Assembly: GCF_017562075.2 (NCBI RefSeq)
Contig: NC_054085.1
Span: forward strand, 2,728,001-2,792,000
DNA: 64,000 bases
Source: Anopheles merus
Taxonomy: Eukaryota > Arthropoda > Insecta > Diptera > Culicidae
Direction of reading: 5' to 3'
The translations under genes and the position numbers were made by a program. The notes under the pieces are model-generated. The model had not been told where the DNA came from and did not search any database. It saw only the letters and a list, made by a program, of their open reading frames with translations. This document shows, in pieces, positions 53,631 to 64,000 of the stretch. The first letter of the stretch is position 1. The number at the start of each line of letters is the position of its first letter.

Positions 53631-54043
53631 CTTGTATTTTTAGTGTTGAAACTTGTATTTTTTAAGTTATTTCATAATTTGTGATTATTAATTTTATAAT
53701 GAAGGAATAGCTGTGACAAGGGAGAAATCCACTAAGAGAGATTCCAGTAAAAATATACTTTCGTTGTCGTGAAAAGATCCAACATGAAGGAGTTTAAGAT
53801 TGTGTCAGGGAAAAGGATTACATCGAGCAAGCGGAAGATTGCTGTGAAATCATTCGCTTCTCAGCATTACCAGCATTACGGACAAGGAGATAAATAAGCG
53901 CGTGAAGTACACAGCTAGAAAGCATATGTTGGAGGGAAAATGTATGCTGTTTCTGGAACTTGCGCGGTAATTTGATTCACATTTTAATGAAATGAATATA
54001 AAAATAATTTTCATTTTTTATAAACTCTCTTCTCATATATTTC
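53631..54043. other. No recognised gene
   Basis: A short open frame from about 53784 (MKEFKIVSGKRITSSKRK) and a nearby frame with KYTARKHMLEGKCMLFLELAR look protein-like in composition but have no known domain. Function unknown. Confidence 0.4.
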
Positions 54044-54631
54044 TCAGGTGGGTGTGCAGTGCAGACACAGTTTCATCTTACGAGTTTCTTTTCCGTCCAA
54101 CAGTAAAGTATATATGAAGAGGGAGGGGTGCAAAGTGCTGTACCTTCCCAAAGTAATCACTGTTCGTAATAGGTGAGGAATATTATCATGTCTGGCTGTT
54201 GCACAGTATCCGTTGGGATGAGATCTAGCTCCCTCGAGGCCAACGGACGATGTCCCATTCCGCCCTACTGAAACATAGTGTCCAGATGACCGAGACGGTA
54301 TGTTGCTTTGGATAGGTGAGTATCTTTGCACTAATGAACCAATGCCCCGTTGAATGTAGTTCCATTCCAGAGAACGAAATCTTTTACCGACCGAATGCAG
54401 CTGCAACATTAGCAGAGGCAGAAGAGTTATGCCACCATGGGTATAAAATAGAGATGTACCGTCATATAGAGATATAACAGTGCCGTGCAGTGCTTTTGGA
54501 TCTAACAGTGCAGCATGATGGATCCAGTGCATACATAAGCAACAATTGCAACCATAGCCTGACTCCAGCGTGTGATCTGGCGGGATAATAAGTTTTGACA
54601 CGCAGACTGGATGCACGTGATCATACGTCAT
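54044..54631 (-). CDS. Unrecognised 195-residue ORF
   Basis: An uninterrupted minus-strand frame from ATG 54631. It has several cysteines and histidines near residues 28-40 (CNCCLCMHWIHH), then hydrophobic and basic stretches, and no known catalytic motif. Its length in a transposon-rich window makes it worth recording, but it may be chance. No neighbour suggests a role, and there is no splice signal I trust. Confidence 0.3.
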   Translation of the reverse strand: MTYDHVHPVCVSKLIIPPDHTLESGYGCNCCLCMHWIHHAALLDPKALHGTVISLYDGTSLFYTHGGITLLPLLMLQLHSVGKRFRSLEWNYIQRGIGSLVQRYSPIQSNIPSRSSGHYVSVGRNGTSSVGLEGARSHPNGYCATARHDNIPHLLRTVITLGRYSTLHPSLFIYTLLLDGKETRKMKLCLHCTPT

Positions 54632-55017
54632 CTATCATCTCGTTCCACTATTTAATTTATTTTTATTTATTTATTCATTCATTTAATTTTTATTTGATTT
54701 GATTTACAGTTGACAGTTGACAAATGTAGAGTGTGTCTGTGCATCTGTAGCTCCGTGTTGAATCGGCTTTTTAAGTGTGAATTTGACGAGAAGCATCCAA
54801 TCAGTTGTTGTTATTATGACCCTAACTGAATGGGTGTGGTAATTAATATATAGTTTGATGGTATAAGGATAAGTATTTGTTTACGTTTTAATTTATTGTG
54901 TGTAGCTGTTGAGTCAACGAAGAAGCGTCACTTACGGATGCGTTCGGATATTTTTATATTTATTTGCCTGTGTGTGTGATATTCTTGTGCTGTGAATTGT
55001 AAGGTAAGGTACGTGTC

Positions 55018-56385
55018 ATGGAGTGCGTAAAGTGCTCCGGACACATACTTGCCGGTGACTGTCCGTTGGTGTGTGTGGGTTGCGACCAAGGCTTTCACGC
55101 AGATTGTACGAAAGTTAGTAGAGTGGCTGCGCGTATGATAAATGAATCGACTAACATCGTTTTCTGTTGTGACGCGTGTGACAAAAAGAATTTAGGGAGG
55201 AATGATTTGGGTAAATGCAAAGCGATGCTAGATGCAGGCTTTGAAACCCTCATGAAAGAATTTGCTCTTATGTTTGAGATACTGAAATCCGATTTAATTG
55301 AGGCGCTTAATGCTAAACTCTCAGTTGCCAAGTGCGAGCGTAGTAGTAAGGTAAATGTGATACAAGTAGAAAAGCAAGTGGCATTAAATAATATGGGTGA
55401 AGATTGCTCTAATACATGCACGCCAAATAAGAATTCCCAACCATCATTGCAAACAAGTTCTGGTATGCAATCTACTTCGTATGAAAACGAATGGGTTACA
55501 GTGCGTAACAAACGTAAACGCACCAATAGTCCAAACTCGGACATAATAACACCAGGCGCCACGAAGAAAATAGCTGAACGAAAAAATGAGTTAAATTTGA
55601 GAAAAAATGTGCGTGATAATGTTGATTTCAAAATTAAAAAACTGTCGGACGTTCAAAGCTATAAAACCCTAATTGTAATCCCTAAAAAGGATCAGTCATG
55701 TGATAAAACGCGTTTGGATTTAAGGGCTGAATTAAATCCAAAAGAACATAAAATTTTGAATTTCAGAAACGGTAAAACAGGGCAGATTCTAATTCAGTTT
55801 GAATCGGAAAATGAACACGAGAAAGCTAAACGGGCCATAGAGACAAAACTAGGATGTTCGTATACAACCTCAGATCCTTTAAGACGATTCAGAGTGTCTG
55901 GTATGAGCGAAAACCTCGAAAATGAGGAAATAATTGATTTGATCAAAACCCAAAACGAAGGTATCCCTGGTAAATGTATCAAAATCTTAGGCCGATATGA
56001 AAACAAGTCTTTTAAATATCAGAAATATAATGTGCTGATGGAAGTGGATTCCGCTACAGCTCTTTATTTTACAAAAAAAGATAAGGTTTATATCGGATTT
56101 GATCGCTGTCTAGTGAAAGAGTCCTTCCATGTAATGAGATGTTACAAATGTGGACGCTTTGGACATAAGAGTGTGGATTGTAGAAATGAAGTTGCATGCT
56201 CGCGTTGCAGTGACAATCACACAACGGAACAGTGCACAAAAGCTGCTAATTTGTTTAAATGTATAAATTGTATTGTAGCAAATGAGAACAGGAAATTTAA
56301 ATATAACATTGAACATGCGGCTAATAGTTACCAGTGCCCTTGTTATAAGAAGCTAAAACTGAGGAATCAAGAACTAGTTCAATAG
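55018..56385 (+). CDS. CR1-C ORF1: PHD finger and CCHC zinc knuckles
   Basis: 455 residues from ATG 55018, intact. N-terminal PHD-like finger: C-x2-C, C-x2-C, H-x2-C, C-x2-C (CVKC, CVGC, FHADC, CDAC). Residues 70-100 are helical and may form a coiled coil (FETLMKEFALMFEILKSDLIEAL). 160-200 is charged (RNKRKRTNSPNSD). Two structured segments follow (YKTLIVIPKKDQS and FRVSGMSENLENEEIIDLI) that may form RNA-binding folds (inference). C-terminus: zinc knuckles CYKCGRFGHKSVDC and CSRCSDNHTTEQC, then CINC. It should bind element RNA and chaperone target-primed reverse transcription. Confidence 0.85.
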   Translation: MECVKCSGHILAGDCPLVCVGCDQGFHADCTKVSRVAARMINESTNIVFCCDACDKKNLGRNDLGKCKAMLDAGFETLMKEFALMFEILKSDLIEALNAKLSVAKCERSSKVNVIQVEKQVALNNMGEDCSNTCTPNKNSQPSLQTSSGMQSTSYENEWVTVRNKRKRTNSPNSDIITPGATKKIAERKNELNLRKNVRDNVDFKIKKLSDVQSYKTLIVIPKKDQSCDKTRLDLRAELNPKEHKILNFRNGKTGQILIQFESENEHEKAKRAIETKLGCSYTTSDPLRRFRVSGMSENLENEEIIDLIKTQNEGIPGKCIKILGRYENKSFKYQKYNVLMEVDSATALYFTKKDKVYIGFDRCLVKESFHVMRCYKCGRFGHKSVDCRNEVACSRCSDNHTTEQCTKAANLFKCINCIVANENRKFKYNIEHAANSYQCPCYKKLKLRNQELVQ

Positions 56386-56400
56386 CAATTAACATCCACC

Positions 56401-59190
56401 ATGAAACATAAAAAGAGTTTTCCTTATGTATACTTAAATATTGGAGGTCTGTCTTCTAATTACAGTATGCTTAAAACTATGGTTGACGAAATACATCCCT
56501 TACTAATATTTCTATCTGAGACTCACATAGTTGATCCGGAAGCCTTCGAACAATATTCGCTAAAAGGCTATAATACAGTTTCATGTTTATCACATTCTAG
56601 ACACACTGGTGGTGTATCAATGTATATACATAGCTCAGTACAATTTAAGGTGCTCCTAAATGAAGCGAAAGAAGTTAACTGGTTCTTAGCAATTTCAGTT
56701 TTGAAAAATACTACAAAAGCAAGGTACGGCCTAATCTATCACTCACCCAGTTCGAGTCCTTCTAGGTTCCTAGCTATTCTTGAAGAGTGGTTAGAACAAT
56801 TTTTAGAATACGATAAAATAAATATAGTGATGGGAGATTTTAATATCAACTGGATGAATGCATCTGAGTCTAGACATCTAAAAAGGATTACAGAAGGATT
56901 GGGCATACGACAAATAGTGAATCTGCCCACACGAATAACACGCAGTAGTAGAACATTGATTGACCACATGTATACAAATAACTATTCAGTTTCAACTTGC
57001 ATTAAAAACTACTTAAAAATTTCAGATCATGAAACAATTCAATGGTCAATCGATGAAAAATATACCCGTACTAATCTATTACGAGTTAAGTGCTGGAAAA
57101 AGTACTCTCCAGAAATTTTGAATAGGATGGTGTCTGAAGGAATTCAGGAAAATGTTGCTAATATCAACGATAAATGTATTAGGTTAACAGCTGTCTTAGA
57201 GAATAGTATGTCACAGCTTGTGCAAGAGAAAACAATAAATACAAATTGTTCAGCTAAATGGTACACAATTCAATTGGCCCAGCAGAAACATAAACGAGAC
57301 AAATACTATAACAAATTTCTCCAAACAAACCAGAATTCTGATTGGACAATTTATAAAACAGCTAGAAATTTGTATAGTAGAGCTTTAACTACAACCCGAA
57401 GATCATACTTTGAACATAAAATTAATCAGAATAGAAAGAATAGTAAGGAACTTTGGAAAATCCTAAAATCTTTACTGAATCCAAGAGGAACTATTAATAG
57501 TCCTTGTATAATATTCAATGGATCAATGGTGTATGACTCAGAGAAAATTGCTGAAACTTTCAATAAATTCTTTGTCCAGAGCGTATTGGACATTCATCGT
57601 AGTATTGGTCAAACCAATGAAGCTTACGCAAGTCTTCGAGAAACGGACTATATATTTAAATTTAGATCTATCTCCTACGGACAATTGAAAAACGTGGTCA
57701 AAAATCTAAATAATTCATCAGGAATCAATAATGTCAATTCAAAAATCCTACTAGATTGTTTTCATACTGTAGGACATGAACTACTAAACATTATTAATTA
57801 TTCGATCACGAGAGGAGTGTTTCCAACCTCCTGGAAAGAGTCTCTTGTTGTACCTATACAAAAAGTATCGGGAACTGTTCTTGCAAATGAATTCAGGCCT
57901 GTAAACAAATTAAATATTATTGAAAAAGTATTAGAGACAGTTGTTAAAAAACAATTAGTAGAATATATAAACAGCAATCATTTATTTATACCTGAACAGT
58001 CGGGTTATAGGGTTGGTCATTCTTGCGAATCGGCTCTTAACCTAGTGCTGGCAAAATGGAAGGAAGCTTTTGATGGTAAAAAGACTACAATTGCTGTATT
58101 CCTCGATCTAAAAAGGGCCTTTGAAACAATTTCGAGGCCACTATTATTAAAAGTGTTAATGAGTTTTGGCATTAAAGGCAACGAACTACGATGGTTCGAG
58201 AGTTATCTCCAAGACAGAACACAGAGAACTGTATTTAACAACAAAATATCAAGTGCCGTCGAGAACACCCTAGGAGTACCTTAGGGAAGTGTTCTAGGAC
58301 CAATACTTTTCTTAATGTATATTAACGATATGAAAAGGGTTTTACAGCATTGCGACATCAATTTATTTGCGGATGACACAGCCATCTTCATTAGTGGTAG
58401 TGACCATTGTGATATTGTTAGGAAACTCAATCAGGATCTGGACTCACTGGATGGGTGGCTGAAACATAAGAAACTCAAATTGAATCCTGAGAAAACTAAA
58501 GCCTTGGTTGTGTGTCGAAGACTATTTAGCCTACCCACTCAATTAGTAATAAATAATGTATCTGTAGAAATTGTATCTAGTATAAAATATTTAGGAGTGA
58601 TAGTTGACGATAAACTCAGATTTACGGACCATATTGATAACGTTATAAAGAAGGTGGCCAAAAAGGTTGGAATTATTTGCAGACTGAGAAAGGATGTAAA
58701 CCGTTGCGGTAAGATACAATTATACTTATTACTTATTGGACCTCATCTAGATTTTTGTGCCTCGATTTTGTTTCTGGCGACTGAAACACAGTTCACGCGA
58801 CTTCAAAGGCTGCAGAATAAGGCAATGCGGGCTATCCTTGATTGTGGGCGTTATACCTCTTCTGTTACAATGCGAATGGTCTTACAATGGATGTCCATAA
58901 AACAGAGAGTGACGTATCAGACAATGATATTCATTGATAATCTAATAAAAAGACGTCTACCTACATATCTTACGCAAAGAGTTGTGAGAGGAGTAGACAT
59001 TCACAATTACCCCACACGGGGAGCTAATGCTCCAAGAGTGCCAAACTATATGACTGCAGGAGCCAGAAATTCTTTGTTTCACAGAGGTATCCAGTATTAC
59101 AATAGAATGCCACAGGAAATCATCAATGCTGGTTCGTTATCTGAGTTTAGAAAATTGTGCTCTGATTTTGTTAGAACTAATGTAGTCTAA
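56401..59190 (+). pseudogene. CR1-C ORF2: endonuclease-RT, one premature stop
   Basis: Starts MKHKKSFPYVYLNIGGLSSN. EN: FLSETHIVDP, GGVSMYIH, GDFNINWM and SDHETIQWS. RT: LKNVVKNLNNSSGINNVNSK, VPIQKVSGT, EFRPVNKLNIIEKV, EQSGYRVGHSCE, LDLKRAFETI, LGVP-stop-GSVLGPILF, NLFADDTAIF (FADD), LNPEKTKAL, KYLGVIVDD, and end FRKLCSDFVRTNVV. TAG at 58282-58284 replaces the conserved Q of the PQG motif; the frame is otherwise open across about 930 codons with no shift. A single C-to-T change would explain it. Otherwise typical in length for this clade. Confidence 0.9.
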
Positions 59191-59689
59191 ATGTATTGTC
59201 AATTGTCAACTATAGGTGATGATGATTTTTTTCATTCTTTTCTTTTGTCCTTTAAAATGCGATGAAATTTTTTTAAAACTAATTTACATTCTAAATGCAC
59301 CAAAGTTTTAAAACTATAAATATACAAAAAATTAACAGAAGTAGACTACATTGAATTGAGACACACGCGCGTACAGTAGACTCCGGGTTCGGAGCTTGGT
59401 AGATTGGTGTGGTTCGGGCTAATAACTCGTCATACCTCTATGCTTTGCTCAGCTCCCAAACATCTACTCGTTTGAATATTTGTAGCTTTACCAAATTATC
59501 GCAAGATACATCGAACATCTCAATCCTTTGTAGGGGTCAGAGGTGGGTCATCATCATCATCATGATACAAATATTTGCTTCAGAAGGCTAAATATAAGGA
59601 AACATATAAACTAAAATTTGAAATAATACTAACAAACTAATAACATATTTCATCTGAAAACGTATATTGGGCCACAAGCAATTCAATAA

Positions 59690-60240
59690 CAAAGACAATA
59701 TAGTAAGATGGCAGAGCTATGATGACGAAACGAGTCATAGAACTGTAGGAAGAGGGAGCGAAGAGATTGAGCGAGGATATGAAAGTCAAACACGCCAGAG
59801 GCACTGTTGAAGCGATGAAGGGATTGAATAAACGGATCGTTGGAATGGTATAGCGTTCTTCTCGACGGAATTAGTAGAAATTCGTGGCTTGAGAAAGTGA
59901 GCGGTTGTGTACAGTGTAATTCTATTAAGTAATGAAGGACAGTCAATCTCATTCCGAAGCAAACCACTAATAAGCAAAGCTTGAGAAGCAGATCGATGAT
60001 CGTGGGGGTCATTAAACCAAGCATACGACACCGAACTTCATATGGGGGAAGAGTAGCACCCGGTTGCCCCAAGAGCCGCCTAACGGCAATTCAGATGAAT
60101 CTGCGTTGAACGCTTTCAACCCTGTTGGTTCATACCAGACTAACTGGGTACCAGAAAATGCTCGCGTATTCTAAAGTAGGTTGGACTAAGCTACAGTAAA
60201 GGGCTTTGAGGCAATAGGGTAACGCACATCATTTTCCCAT
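59690..60240 (-). pseudogene. CR1 reverse transcriptase C-terminal relic
   Basis: On minus from about 60240: LYCSLVQPTLEYASIFWYP, VESVQRRFI, LGQPGATLPPYEVRCRMLGL, then SRRTLYHSNDPFIQSLHRFN, ending at 59683. Same domain as the C-terminus of CR1-A and CR1-D, with two or more frameshifts and stops. Ends not placed. Confidence 0.75.
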
Positions 60241-60375
60241 CGTAGGGTAACGCACATCATGCATCATCAATGATTCGGACCCGCATGTGCAACGGGTGTG
60301 CTAGATCGGAGTCGCAAACAAATTCGACCCTAGGAAGTAAGGACTTCGGGTTCACCCGAATGAATAGTAGTTGTA

Positions 60376-60490
60376 AGAAAGCATAAATGACTTCGACCCG
60401 TTGGTGCAGCGAGTTTGGATCAGGTCAAAGTAGGTTCAGTACCCGACCCGTACTCGCTGCACCAATGGGTCGTAATCGTTAATGCTTTCT
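60376..60490. repeat. Long inverted repeat, possible foldback element
   Basis: Left arm 60376-60413 (AGAAAGCAT...GACCCGTTGGTGCAGCGAG) pairs with the right arm 60452-60490 (CTCGCTGCACCAATGGGTC...ATGCTTTCT), mostly complementary, with a loop of about 38 bp. Weaker complementarity continues outward, e.g. near 60355 against 60505. Two GGGTAACGCACATCAT copies lie just upstream at 60219 and 60245. Confidence 0.75.
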
Positions 60491-60499
60491 CGCATCTAC

Positions 60500-62570
60500 T
60501 GGTATTATTGCACCTAATACTGCTATTTGCAACTTTCAAGTCGACCCGCACAACTCCGGGTTGCTTGGAATGGCTCCGACACGGTAAGTCCCAGTTGCCC
60601 CGCCTATCACAAGTGTGTGCATGGAACAACGTGCGTGAGTTGTCGGATCACTGACCAAGGAGTAGGAGAATGGGATAAAAGTAAGGGATAGCGATTAGAC
60701 CACACGAGCAGAGAACTAGGGAGTTGATGTTTAACGAGTCCGTTGTAACAATGATAATTGCAAATAATCTTCAAATATAAACATAAGATATATTTGTGTC
60801 TTAGTTATTGGGTGATTGTCAGTAAAGTTTGCCGTGTACAGTACGGGATCATTTAAAAGTTTACGCCGCACATCTTGTAACAATAACAACTAGTTGTTTT
60901 TGGGTAGCATTTATCAAACACGATTTTCCTCTATAAAGTTGACAAAGTGCTATTTTCATAACTTTCGTCACAACAATTTACGCAATCACGAAATATTATA
61001 TAAATAAACACTATGTACAAAATATGTTGATACTTATACTGTACGGGCCGCACACCAACCGCACCCTGCATCCCTACCGAAAGTACCTGCTTGATCAGCC
61101 TTTATCTGCCGTGGAAAGCACTCGTCTGGACTCGTCTCATCTGGAGATTAGTCACCTATGATGATGTGGTATCACAAATGCTTCTAACATCCTTTTCGTT
61201 CTGCTATTGTACTTGACACAAGTTTGAACGTGGCCCGTGTGGCATGAATGAAATGGACCCTCGCTGTTGTTTAACACTACTGCAGCTGCCGGGACGACAT
61301 TTATCTCCCGACCTTTCGCTCTAGCACTTAAATGAAGCTGCACCCGAGGCGGCATGAATCCTCGACCCCCACATTCGTTTCCTATGAACCGGAACTGTAA
61401 CAGCAGCAGCATAAACGATCACCCTGAACCCGACGATTGTGGCGAATCGGAATGGAGCCTCGCGGCTTCCCACACATCGCAGTAGGGTCGCGTTCAGGAC
61501 TGCATAATTTATCACCCTTTTTAACAATGCTGCTGTTAGACGGCATAAACCCTCGTCCCCAGAAGCTGTGACTAAAATTTCAAACCTGGAGAACAAACGG
61601 TACTGGGTAAACAATGGGGTTATATCCTTGGCAAATCATCATAACTTACTCAGCATTGAACAGGCCAACAAAGAAGACGTATTCTATCAATGATGGAACG
61701 TGGTAGGATGAAGAAACCTTCAATCGTTAGTTTCAGCTTCTGCTATCTTATTAATGTTGTTTATTTCAATCATCAGCTGACTGGCGTCTATTTTGACAGA
61801 CAAATTGTAGACAAGGTTCACAAAATGGTGACCCCCTCAATCGCTCTGTCGTAACCTGTATAGAGTCTAATAACCTTGGCGCGAAGCCGGCTATGGACAA
61901 ATTCGGAGCTGGTTAGGAGCCTCTGAAACGCCCATCACTAGTGTGTGTATGTGTGGGAATGCCGAAGGAATATGCGCGGGAGAAATGAGTTGTGTGGATT
62001 TTCAAATTAAGTCACAAAGAAATGTAAAAATAATACATGCATGATACTGATGTACGTTGCAGTTGCCACAATGATCAACAATGGCGGCTGTGAACAACTA
62101 AAACATCCGCGCATACTCAACTGGACCAAAACACATTTCGCTGACACACTTCAAGCAAACCAACGTTGACACACACCACAAAATAACAGGAACAGGAAAG
62201 TAATATAAAACATGTTGATATACGCATTCTAATCTTTTCTTGTTCTTTTTTTACTGCAAAAAAGGGACATTGTATCACCGCATCTGCAAGTGGAGTTTAT
62301 GTACGGCAAGTGTTGTGAAGAAGCGTGTTGTGGGGTGTGTTTCGTTGTATTTCTATCTACAAGATATGTATCAACAATGAATTAGTGCGTTAAGTCGTGT
62401 ATGATTCAACAATCGACAGCTTTACCGGAGTGGTAGAAGCGGCAACAATAAATGTGCCTGACGCAGTGACAACAACGCCGTCGGCATCCGTTGATACCAG
62501 CCAAAGTGATGGTTGAAATCGTATTTAAACGTGTAAAACCATATATTGGGGCATGTAAGTATTCAATAAT
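60500..62570. other. Non-coding stretch
   Basis: No gene recognised. 61150-61620 has a repeated CGGCATRAAYCCTCG-type motif (near 61350 and 61539, weaker near 61229). 61740-62570 is AT-rich and featureless to my reading. Confidence 0.5.
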
Positions 62571-62776
62571 CCTCTTCTTCTTCATTGCCACAACAACCGC
62601 TGACGGTCAAGGCCTGCCTGTACACACCAGTGAAGTGAGCTTGGTTTTCAGTGACTTATGGTTACCATAGCAGGATAGTTAGTCCTACGTATGGGGGCAC
62701 GGTCTATTCGGGGCTTGAACCCATGACGGACATGTTGTTAAGTCGTACGAGTAGACGACTGTACCACCAGACCGGC
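62571..62776 (-). mobile_element. SINE copy
   Basis: Minus strand: tRNA-like head with GTACAGTCGTCTACTCGTACG, B box GGTTCAAGCCCC, GTAGGACTAACTATCCTGC, ending GAAGAAGAAG. Closely matches 16303-16519. Its head and right flank are repeated just to the right (GACCAGACCGG-AATAATAGTTAAATAA near 62798), a small duplication. Confidence 0.85.
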
Positions 62777-62903
62777 CCGCCGGATAATAGTTAAATAAGA
62801 CCAGACCGGAATAATAGTTAAATAAAATATATTTAATTGTTGTGCTGGACAATGTGCATCGATTTAAAAAAAAGTGAGTGTGTTTTTGTTTACATCCGAA
62901 CAC

Positions 62904-63140
62904 CCCGCTGCGCAAAGCGATCGAAAGCTTGTCAGCCACTCGCTCAATGTAGCTAGAGAGCAAAAACCAATAGCGATAAAGCATGGTGAAAGGATGAAGA
63001 AAAGGTAAAGGAGAAAGAGAACGTGGGAGTGAAATATTTTTCGGCCATTATCATTTTTTCGCCAACACGGTCGCGTACCAAAGCATTTTTGTCACCCGCA
63101 GCGCAAAGCGATCGAAAACTTTTCACCCTCTCGCAATGTG
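62904..63140 (-). mobile_element. C3 MITE fragments, two in tandem
   Basis: From CCCGC at 62904 to about 63094 matches C3 MITE copy 2 (52619 onward, e.g. TCAGCCACTCGCTCAATGTA and TCGGCCATTATCATTTT). A second partial head starts CCCGCAGCGCAAAGCGATCG at 63095. Neither is complete. Confidence 0.75.
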
Positions 63141-63204
63141 TTTTTTATTCTTTTCAGTCTGAGGTGTTAGCGGAAAGTTCTTCTTCTTCACTCTTGCATG
63201 GGTG

Positions 63205-63480
63205 TTAACAAACTGCACTAATAATAGATGTGGACACATTTGTTGATGCCACCTTTCCGCTAACCAGCCATACAAGTACGGACTCTTGAAGGAAAGGAAG
63301 TATATCGTTGATTTTCAAACGACCACCCTTAACTATTTCTGCGAAATGCTTGGTACCCAGTACAATGTCAATCTTTCGTGAGCAGTAGAAATTAGGATCT
63401 GATAGCATAATGGCTGATGGTAATAGATTGTGATTGAAATTAACATTGTTACAGGGCAAATTTGGGTTTTTTCAGCACTA
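63205..63480 (-). pseudogene. BEL/Pao protease-region relic
   Basis: On minus, from 63459: AIMLSDPNFYCSRKIDIVLG, TKHFAEIVKGGRL, LPFLQESVLVWLVSGKV. The DP-F, IDI-LG, and W-x-V-SG series is the stretch after the BEL/Pao protease, just before RT. Stop at 63205. Only this fragment (about 84 residues) is seen and it has no linked LTR. Confidence 0.7.
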
Positions 63481-64000
63481 AAAGTTCTGTCGTTGTTTAA
63501 TAATTAGTGCATCATGAGTGTAATGTAGTGCGGACTTTGCTTCGCAAAAAGCTATCGATACTGCTTCGTATACCAATCACTGGTATTTCTACTGTTGTTT
63601 TTTATGTTTATAATTGAGCCAAATTGGTCGAAATTAAATTAGTTTGCGAACCGCTATCTTAAAGTACTCTAGCTGGATGTGTTTTTCCTGTTTTGTCTTC
63701 TACATAATGCTGATACATACATGCTGATCGTTGGGGATGTAGTTAGAACAGGCTCTTTATGCAGTAGAGTGTGATGCCTTTGCTTGCATTTGCGAATTGA
63801 ATATCTCGACTAGCATCTGTTTGCCGCGTGATTTTTGCTAAGGAAATTTTTGCACCGTGCTAATTGCTGAACACGATTTATTTTTTCGTGAACCGATAAC
63901 CCAATAAATACTGGACATTTATTCAGTCAATGTTGTTCGGAGCATAGCTCACATGAGGAGAAAACTGAAGATACTGGTGTGTGTTGCGCTGGTACGGCAA
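63481..64000. other. No recognised feature
   Basis: AT-rich end of window; nothing supported. Confidence 0.5.

Larger units (their letters stand above)
54720..59600 (+). mobile_element. CR1-C: nearly intact non-LTR retrotransposon (CR1/L2 group)
   Basis: Two consecutive ORFs: ORF1 55018-56385 and ORF2 56401-59190, 15 bp apart, the latter with one in-frame stop. The 5' leader from about 54720 is non-coding and the 3' region includes CAT repeats near 59548-59562. The exact 3' end is not certain. Clade is inferred from sequence style (PHD-type ORF1, RT motifs); L2-like subgroups cannot be excluded. Confidence 0.82.

Noticed and set aside
54044..64000. Viral insertion (EVE) or CRISPR-like array in the last 10 kb
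   Set aside because: No viral replicase or capsid motif and no regularly spaced short repeats; all recognised coding is retroelement.

Overview
The window is eukaryotic DNA made almost entirely of nested transposable elements, with very little host coding sequence. I infer a mosquito, most likely Anopheles, from long-standing knowledge rather than a search. The evidence is CR1-clade non-LTR elements (one ending in TGAAA repeats, as described for Anopheles T1), a tRNA-derived SINE ending in AGA-rich repeats, several BEL/Pao elements, a copia element with a copia-type primer site, and short MITEs with 2-3 bp target duplications. The repeat density fits heterochromatin or an unplaced or sex-linked scaffold.

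Layout. 1-275 and 14551-14860 (minus) are two pieces of one transposon ORF, separated by about 14 kb of BEL/Pao DNA. That block holds an old broken element (BEL-1, about 1162-8427). BEL-1 is interrupted by a jockey-type fragment (2661-3448), a 604-bp insert with 13-bp flanking repeats (4833-5436), a young non-autonomous BEL derivative with 243-bp LTRs (5665-7879) and a second BEL with its own LTRs (BEL-2, 8428-14545). 14.9-18.4 kb holds a dispersed repeat, SINEs, a possible spliced transcript and a BEL gag relic. At 18825-23467 a copia element sits inside an ORF that looks like a MADF-domain exon, the only plausible host coding piece. 23.5-26.5 kb is mostly AT-rich non-coding sequence. A CR1 element with two ORFs fills about 26.5-30.7 kb. 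30.7-35 kb is relic DNA with a repeated 350-bp sequence and SINE copies.

35.1-48.6 kb is a Russian doll. A Ty3/gypsy element (gypsy-B) has lost its RT core and carries a young CsRn1-like gypsy element on the minus strand (35621-41176), two copies of a 3-bp-TSD MITE (one containing a second MITE), a dead piggyBac (43819-46134) and a 5'-truncated CR1 (46572-47747). 48.8-53.6 kb is a second gypsy (gypsy-A, minus) cut by another CR1 relic, itself cut by a MITE. An almost intact non-LTR element with PHD and CCHC ORF1 plus EN-RT ORF2 lies at about 54.7-59.6 kb. The last 4 kb holds a CR1 relic, a palindrome, a SINE, MITE fragments and a BEL protease relic.

Insertion order can be read directly, because several insertions, once removed with one copy of their target duplication, restore an open frame. 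No rRNA, tRNA gene, CRISPR or prokaryotic feature was seen. The most unusual items are the non-autonomous BEL derivative with its own repeat-bearing ORF, the copia insertion in a MADF exon, and the MITE pairs with exact target duplications.
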